64,000 nt of DNA from Mactra quadrangularis (taxonomy: Eukaryota > Mollusca > Bivalvia > Venerida > Mactridae). Positions within the stretch are counted from its first letter, which is position 1; the number at the start of each line of letters is the position of its first letter. The translations under genes and the position numbers were made by a program. A model generated the notes under the pieces. It was not told where the DNA came from, made no database searches, and saw only the letters and a list, made by a program, of their open reading frames with translations. This document shows, piece by piece, positions 57,913-64,000 of the stretch. The stretch covers positions 5,834,258-5,898,257 of the forward strand of contig CM046307.1 in assembly GCA_025267735.1 (NCBI GenBank), in the 5' to 3' direction.

Positions 57913-58240
57913 TGCCGTAGCTCGAGCCTGTTTCAATTTACGAACAACTAAGATTATTAAATTAATATAATTTGGAGAAACCACAGGTAGCCGATACGGT
58001 TCCAGATAATATCACTTTACATGTAAGTCATATTACTTTCACTGTCTACGTCACATAACTTATATACGTATATGTATTTAAATTATAGAGTTTTATCTCG
58101 GAACTGTGCCGACCGAGTAATGACGAAACTGGGGTCCCCTTCAAATTTTGATAGAGTAAATCGAAAATGAACTTTTATTCAACGTGTATAGAAAAAACCA
58201 ATAACACAAATAATGTTAATAAAATGAAATAATAATAAAT

Positions 58241-58945
58241 ATATTTAATGTGGTGAAAGCAGCATTTATTAAATCTTGAAACTGAATCTATAAAATGATG
58301 TTTGTTTTATAGTGAGAAACGTGTACAAGAAATGCAATAATAAGATACTGATGGTAACTGACCATTTCTTTAAATGTTAGTTGTATCTCAAGAAACGTGT
58401 TGTTGCACCAAACGACGACCTTGACTTATGCTAAACATCTAAGTTAACATCTCAGCAAGTTGATATTTTTTAATAATGATAAAATTTATTGCAATGTTGC
58501 TTTGATTAAAATACGTAAACGACCTGAATGAAACTGAAACATAAAAATGCATGCAATAGATTACAAGTGTTTTAAGATCTCCTCCTTATTTTGACTATTT
58601 TCCACCATAAATAAGTTTCATGTAAAAGTAAAATTACAACGAAAAAAAATTATGAAAACTGATATAAAATTATTAAATGCTTTGTTTGACATATTATACA
58701 AAGATAATAAAATATTACGACAGTCATTCAATGAATTTGTTCTTTTCAGCAACCATAGTATTGCCATTATAAGTAGAGCTGTATGCAGTGTGTTCGCTAG
58801 ACAGGATTGACTCATGGCTTCCTGAGACAGAGTAGAATAGACAGAACAGCAACTTCGTAATGTCTCGGCTATTACGAAGTTTAAAACAAACCTAAAAGTA
58901 ATACGACGACAGAACAGTAATTTTAACAGGTCTCCAGTGACAAGT
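58241..58945. repeat. Tandem duplication, unit 1
   Basis: Aligned with 59204-59536 plus 63465-63760, offset about 963 bp. Shared phrases: AAATCTTGAAACTGAATCTA, GACCTTGACTTATGCTAAAC, TGACATA/GACATAAT with ATACAAA, CTCATGGCTTCC, GAGACAGA. No gene recognised in the unit. Confidence 0.75.
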
Positions 58946-59646
58946 GCTTAAAAACTAAGTTTTATAATTATCATATATAAACCTACCGTATGCAGCTGGT
59001 AATTTTTAATCCTACTATCGATCCATATTTAATTTGATATTTCAAATCTTGCGTTATTTGATTACGTCAATCATAAAAAATCCAATAGACAATGATCATA
59101 TTAATAATGATATGTTTTTGTTGTGTGCAGCAATGTTGCAACAGTATTCATTCAGATTTAAAGAAAATAAAACGAATATTTATTAGTTATTGTGTTTTTG
59201 TGAAAGATTAAATGTGGTTAAAACAACATCAATCAAATCTTGAAACTGAATCTATGAAAACGATGTGTGTTTCCATGGTGAAGAACGTTCACAATGATAA
59301 AATACTGACCATTTCTTTGAACGTATGCGTGTTTTGCATCAATCGAGGACCTTGACTTATGCTAAACATCTAAGCTGGCGTCTACGCTTGTAGATATTAT
59401 TTTATTACATTACGTCAAATGAGATTTATGACAACGTTTGTTTTTAATACAAGCAGTAAACAATCGAAATGAAATTAAAGAGATAGTTACGAGAGTTTTA
59501 AGATCTACTCATTATTTTGATTTGATTTTCCACAGTTTGTTTGTTTGTTTGTTTGGGTTTTACGGCGCACCAACACAGAAAGGTCATATCGCGCCGAAAG
59601 CTATTAATGATAATAATAATTCAAACTATATTAATGATGTAAAACT

Positions 59647-60189
59647 CTATATCTTATTATAAACATTTATTTCTTTCAAAAAGTTAAGTATAGCATATGA
59701 TGGTACAGATTCAAAAAGTTCTTTAAGTGAGTTTACTTTAAAATGTTTGTCACGAATGTATTTAAGATCCTGACAGTCAAGGAGAACGTGTTTTACATTG
59801 AAATGCTCGTCACATGGTATGCATTTAGGTGCTTCTTCTCTTTTGAGAAGGTATGAATGTGTTAATCTAGTATGACCAATTCTACATCGCGAAATTACTA
59901 TTTGATCTCTGCGATTAGAAAATATAATTGACGAAGATGAATTAAGGGTTGGCTTTATGTCTCGTAATTTATTAAAAATTGCATTGTTCCACAATGTTTG
60001 CCATTTTGATTTAATTAACGTGTTTATTGAACATTTGAAGTCACTGCTTGGCAATTTGATATCCACTGGTTGAAGGTTTAAAGATTCTTTGGCTAAAATA
60101 TCAACTTTTTCATTTCCTTGTATACCAATATGGCTTGGTATCCAGCAGAGGTGTACTGTTTTAGATTTTAAAATTTCATGCAATTTCAA
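59647..60189 (-). pseudogene. LINE RNase H, last part, and C-terminal Cys/His segment
   Basis: WIPSHIGIQGNEKVDILA (last RNase H motif), then [20 protein letters not shown], the stretch also found in the H2 satellite, then CRIGHTRLTHSYLL and CIPCDEHFNVKHVLLDC, the Cys/His pattern usual at the end of these elements. Ends at TAA about 110 bp from the tail. Confidence 0.9.
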
Positions 60190-61256
60190 TTCGATACTTT
60201 AATAAGAATATTGTCTGAATTACGATTTTTTATGGCCAATAATACAGATAGAGAATCTGAAAAAATGATAAAATTACTATTAATACTATTTGATATGTAT
60301 GATAAAGCAAGATCTATGGCTCTGACTTCAGCTGTAAATATGGATGCCTGGTCAGGCAATCGCATTCTTGCAACAAAAGAATTTCCATATGCAGCGCAAC
60401 CAACTTTGTTATCATCTTTAGAGCCGTCAGTAAATAAATGTGTACAATCTTTATATTTTTCTAAGATGTTAACGAATTCCGATTTAAAGGCCTCTGGGCT
60501 GGTAATAGATTTACGTAAGTTTGACAAATCAATGTTAACGTTTGGTATGTTGTAGGTCCAAGGAGGGACATTTTCATCAAAGTTCTGTAGAACGGAAGAT
60601 GTGTTAATATTAAGCATTTCTAAGTCGTTTTTAACGCGCAGGCCAAATGGTTTAATTTCGTTTGGTTTGTTGTCAAATTTATCAATGTAATTTGGTTGAA
60701 AAACAACTTTTCGCGCCGGGTTACTATTGTTAGAAGACATTCGAGTTGTGTATTGTAATGAAAGCTTTTGACGACGTAATTTTAATGATGGCTCGTTAGC
60801 TTCAACATAAAGACTTTCAACAGGTGAAGTTTTAAATGCACCAAGGGCGATACGTAAGCCCTGGTTATGTATTGTATCAAGCATTTGCAAGTACGATTTA
60901 CGTGCTGATCCATACACAATTGACCCATAATCTAGTTTTGAACGAACAAGACTTCTGTATAATTTAAGTAATGTTTGGGAATCAGATCCCCAATCAGTAT
61001 GTGAAAGTACTTTAAGTAGATTTAAAGCTTTGATACAATTTGTTTTTAGAGACTTTAAGTGTGGTATAAAAGAGAGTTTTTTATCGAATGTAACGCCTAA
61101 AAATTTAGCTTCATTTACAACAGGGATTTTTGAGCCAGAAATGTAAAGTTCAGGATCATTATGATGCTTTCTTAATCGACAAAAATGTACACATTGTGTT
61201 TTTGACTTGGAAAATTTAAAACCATTTTCTGTTGCCCACTTTTGGATTTTATCCAA
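60186..61256 (-). pseudogene. LINE reverse transcriptase C-terminus and RNase H, first part
   Basis: Thumb region (FLGVTFDKKLSFIPHL; RSLVRSKLDYGSIVYG), then RNase H motifs FTDGSKDDNKVGCA, TAEVRAIDLAL and FSDSLSVLLA (catalytic Asp, Glu, Asp). Ends at a frameshift at about 60190. Confidence 0.9.
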
Positions 61257-63133
61257 GTTTTGTTGTAGTTGGCGTTCGATACTTCGAATATTTTTAGAAC
61301 GATAACAGATAAAAAGTCATCTACATATAATGAGCAATCTGTACCAGGATTTATAACCTTAACAATATTATTAATTTTAAGACCAAAGAGGGTAACTGAT
61401 AATATACTGCCTTGTGGCACGCCTTGTTCTTGTTTGTGGCTATCTGATAATGTTGATCCTAATTTAACTTGAAAACTTCTGTCAGACAGAAAACTAGAAA
61501 TTAACATTGGCAGTCTACCGTTTAGACCGGCATCTTTTAAATCTTTGAGAATACCATATTTCCAAGTTGTATCGTAAGCTTTCTCAAGATCAAAGAAAAT
61601 TGAAACTACATGTTGTTTATTGACAAAAGCCTCTCTTATGAATGTTTCGAGGCGTACTAAATGATCATTTGTACTTCGAAAACCAGATTGAAAATTAGTT
61701 ATAATACCGTTAGATTCTAAATACCAGATGAGTCTTTTATTAACCATGCGTTCAAAGGTTTTACAAATACAACTAGTTAGAGATATTGGTCGGTAGTTAA
61801 GGGGGTCAGTATTGTCTTTACCCGGTTTCGGTATTGGTATTATTAAAACTTCCTTCCAGGAATCTGGAATTTTACCATATATCCATATATCATTAAAAAT
61901 ATCGAGCAATAAATGTTGAGATACCAATTGGAGGTGTTTTAAAAATTGATAATAAATTTCATCAGGGCCAGCAGCTGTATCTTTGGCATGCTTAATAGAA
62001 TCGGTTAAATCGTCAATTGTAAAGAGGGTATTATACTCTTCTTCGTTGTTAGAATGAAAATTTATATTTTGTTTTTCCGAGTTAGATTTGACCTTTTTAA
62101 ATTCTTCAGTGTAGTGTGCTGAAGAAGAATTATGTTCAAAAGTTTCCGCCAGCGTGTTGGCTATATCTTTTGTAGTTTTTGCTACGCTCGAATCTTTACG
62201 TTTGAGATGAGCAGTAGGAACTTTTTTGTGTTTACCATTAATTTTACGAACTGCTTCCCAAACTTTTTTAATTGCAGTGTTGGCGTTAATTTTAGAAACA
62301 TATGATTGCCATGATTTACGTTTAGAAAACTTAAATGTTCTACGAGCTTGTGCTCGTAGGATTCTATAATTGTCTAGATTTGCAGCTGTAGGGCAAACCT
62401 GAAATTTTTTAAGTGCTGCTTTTCGGTTCCGATATGATCTTCTGCACTCATCGTTGAACCATGGTTTTTTAATTTTATTTGAGTTTTTCATTGAAGTTTT
62501 AGGAATACACTCATCAGCTATCTTTGATAGAGTGGACGCAAAGAGATTAGTTTTATCCGAAGAGTTGGAAAAATTCGGGCTTGTTAAATCATCAGAACAC
62601 AATTTGTTAAATTGTTCCCAGTTCGCTTTTGAGAATTTGTAATAAGAGCGGTTGTTTACTGGAACAGAGTCGTTTAAAGTTAACAACAATGGAAAGTGGT
62701 CACTGCCATACTGTTCGTCTAGAACTGACCAAGCAAAATCCATGTATATTGATGGATGTGATAATGTGAGGTCTATACAAGAAAAACTTCCAGTGGCTGG
62801 ATGTAAGTAAGTCGGCGACTTGTTATTTAAAAGGCCTAGTTGAACATTATCAATGAACTTTTCTGTAATGCTGCCTTTATTATTCGTAGATGTACTTCCC
62901 CATATTGGATTATGCGCATTAAAATCGCCGAGTAAAAAGAATGGTTCTGGGAGTTGTTTAGTTAAATTTTCTAGGTCTTCAACAGTTATAGATAAATTGG
63001 GAGGGAGATATAAGGAGCACATTGTTATAGGTCTGTGCAAAGTTACCACAACGGCTACGGCTTGCAGATTAGTTCGTATTTGAATTTGTCGTTGAGGGAG
63101 GGATACAGTCTGAAACCGCAATTGTTGAGCCAC
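61172..63133 (-). pseudogene. LINE endonuclease C-terminus and reverse transcriptase
   Basis: Endonuclease motifs GDFNAHNPIWGS and GSDHFPLLL, then reverse transcriptase: YRPISLTSCICKTFERMV, FFDLEKAYD (catalytic Asp), QGVPQGSILS and YVDDF (catalytic Asp pair). The open frame begins at a GTG, not a true start. It leaves the correct frame just after YVDDFL (about 61313), where the true continuation CYRSKNIRSIERQLQQNLDK lies in another frame. Confidence 0.92.
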
Positions 63134-63329
63134 CAGATGCTCTTATTGTGTCTGTGCAAATTTTATTATAAAGCGTATAGTCCTTTATTGATGTTTTATC
63201 ATTTGTAGATAGGAATGTTTCTTGAAGACAGACAACTTTCGGGGAGTATTTCGATAATAAGAGAAGTAAATCGTTGTAATTTGATTTAAGACCACGACAA
63301 TTCCATTGAAGTATAGTTTGATTTATGGT
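63069..63329 (-). pseudogene. LINE endonuclease, N-terminal part
   Basis: Frame with LQWNCRGLKSNYNDL and VVCLQETFL, the first two APE-endonuclease motifs (catalytic Asn and Glu). It runs to a stop at 63069 after a frame change near CCCTCCCTCAA (about 63090), where the next piece takes over. No ATG precedes it in frame. Confidence 0.85.
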
Positions 63330-63348
63330 TCAACGAAAAGTAAACAAC

Positions 63349-63444
63349 TTACTTCGGAAACTTAACAGGACTTCGCGCCGAAGTCCGGGGAGGAGAGCTG
63401 TGGACACCCATGTCCTCGTCCTCCATCGACTCGATGTCACTCAT
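63349..63444 (-). pseudogene. LINE 5' short ORF (31 aa)
   Basis: ATG close to the element's 5' end opens a 31-residue frame (MSDIESMEDEDMGVHSS, ending PVKFPK) that stops at TAA. Either a leader peptide or the start of an ORF1 otherwise lost. It is not in frame with the endonuclease. Confidence 0.45.
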
Positions 63445-63764
63445 AAGAGCCGATTTTCCACAGTAAATAAGTTATATGATACTGCGAAATGTAAATATAC
63501 AACGAGAAAAAATGTAAAAATTGATATACAGTTATGATTTGTTGACATAATATACAAATATGATTAAGTATTAAAACATTCATTCCACGTAATTGATCTT
63601 TTTCCAGCTACTAATCTGTTGTCATTATAACTACAATTGAATTCAAGTCACAAGAGAGAATTGTCTCATGGCTTCCCGAGACAGAATGGAATAGTTAGAA
63701 TTTGAGTCTTACAATGTCTTTTTAATTATGAAGTTTAAAAAAACCAACGAGATATGACTGCAGA

Positions 63765-64000
63765 ACATTTATTTGACCCTTTTACTGTGGCTTGTGGCCA
63801 ACAAATAAGAAATAGTGATACTACCGAGATGTCAGTCTAATAACATTGTTCAGAACCTTCAGTTTTAATTTACTTCTCATAACAAAGTAAACAAATGCAA
63901 TATGTATAATAAACTATTAAATTTCATACTTAGGACAAAACTTTCACTTTAAATCATTAAATTTTACCGTAATAATTTACGTTGGACCATCTGGTAGATA
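63765..64000. other. Right edge of window
   Basis: AT-rich, nothing recognised. Confidence 0.4.

Larger units (their letters stand above)
59537..63451 (-). mobile_element. Non-LTR retrotransposon (Jockey/I-group-like, with RNase H)
   Basis: 3915 bp between perfect 13-bp target duplications GATTTTCCACAGT (59524-59536 and 63452-63464). The 3' end (left) has a CAAA-type tail, the 5' end (right) begins GGCTCTTATGAGTGACATCG. It encodes APE endonuclease, reverse transcriptase, RNase H and a C-terminal Cys/His segment, in pieces because of at least three frameshifts. The RNase H domain puts it with I-group elements rather than RTE or CR1. No full ORF1 is visible. Confidence 0.93.
59204..63760. repeat. 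Tandem duplication, unit 2, split by the LINE
   Basis: Left part 59204-59536, right part 63465-63760 after removing the LINE and one target-site copy. Homologous to 58241-58945, so the duplication predates the LINE insertion. Confidence 0.75.

Noticed and set aside
60178..60555. 125-codon plus ORF antisense to the LINE
   Set aside because: Shadow of the RNase H coding strand.

Overview
This is AT-rich animal genomic DNA. It has spliced genes with consensus GT/AG introns, several tRNA-derived SINE families, and many short non-autonomous transposons. Both host genes are metazoan orthologues. The repeat styles (Helentron-like elements with tandem cores, tRNA-SINEs) point to a lophotrochozoan, most likely a bivalve mollusc; the species cannot be fixed from sequence alone.

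Layout. (1) 3031-18090, minus strand: a complete 11-exon DBT gene, the E2 acyltransferase core of the mitochondrial branched-chain 2-oxoacid dehydrogenase complex (488 residues by my exon model). (2) 18091-18506: a 416-bp head-to-head intergenic region carrying four TTCCGG (ETS/GABP-type) cores, probably a shared bidirectional promoter. (3) 18507-37648, plus strand: a complete 9-exon ANKRD29 gene (307 residues), in which the first coding exon is only four codons and nearly every other exon is exactly one or two ankyrin repeats. (4) 37649-about 58200: no confident gene. It holds MITEs, SINE fragments and a few candidate exons or ORFs of low confidence. (5) 58241-63760: a tandem duplication of a roughly 0.7-kb unit whose second copy is split by a 3.9-kb non-LTR retrotransposon (endonuclease, reverse transcriptase and RNase H, minus strand) with a perfect 13-bp target-site duplication but several frameshifts.

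The most interesting material is the repeat layer inside the two genes. Four otherwise unrelated families (called H1-H4 here) share one terminal plan: a 5' hairpin whose outer arm is repeated inverted near the 3' end, then a short 3' hairpin; H1-H3 also end in CTTGTT. This resembles Helentron-derived non-autonomous elements. Family H2 forms long tandem arrays in ANKRD29 introns. Its 145-bp monomer carries a perfect triple nuclear-receptor half-site, and its 643-bp higher-order unit has captured and amplified a piece of the RNase H region of the same LINE lineage that sits at 60 kb. Nested insertions (a hAT-like element in an H2 array, a DNA element inside a SINE, an H1 element inside a minisatellite) give clear relative ages.
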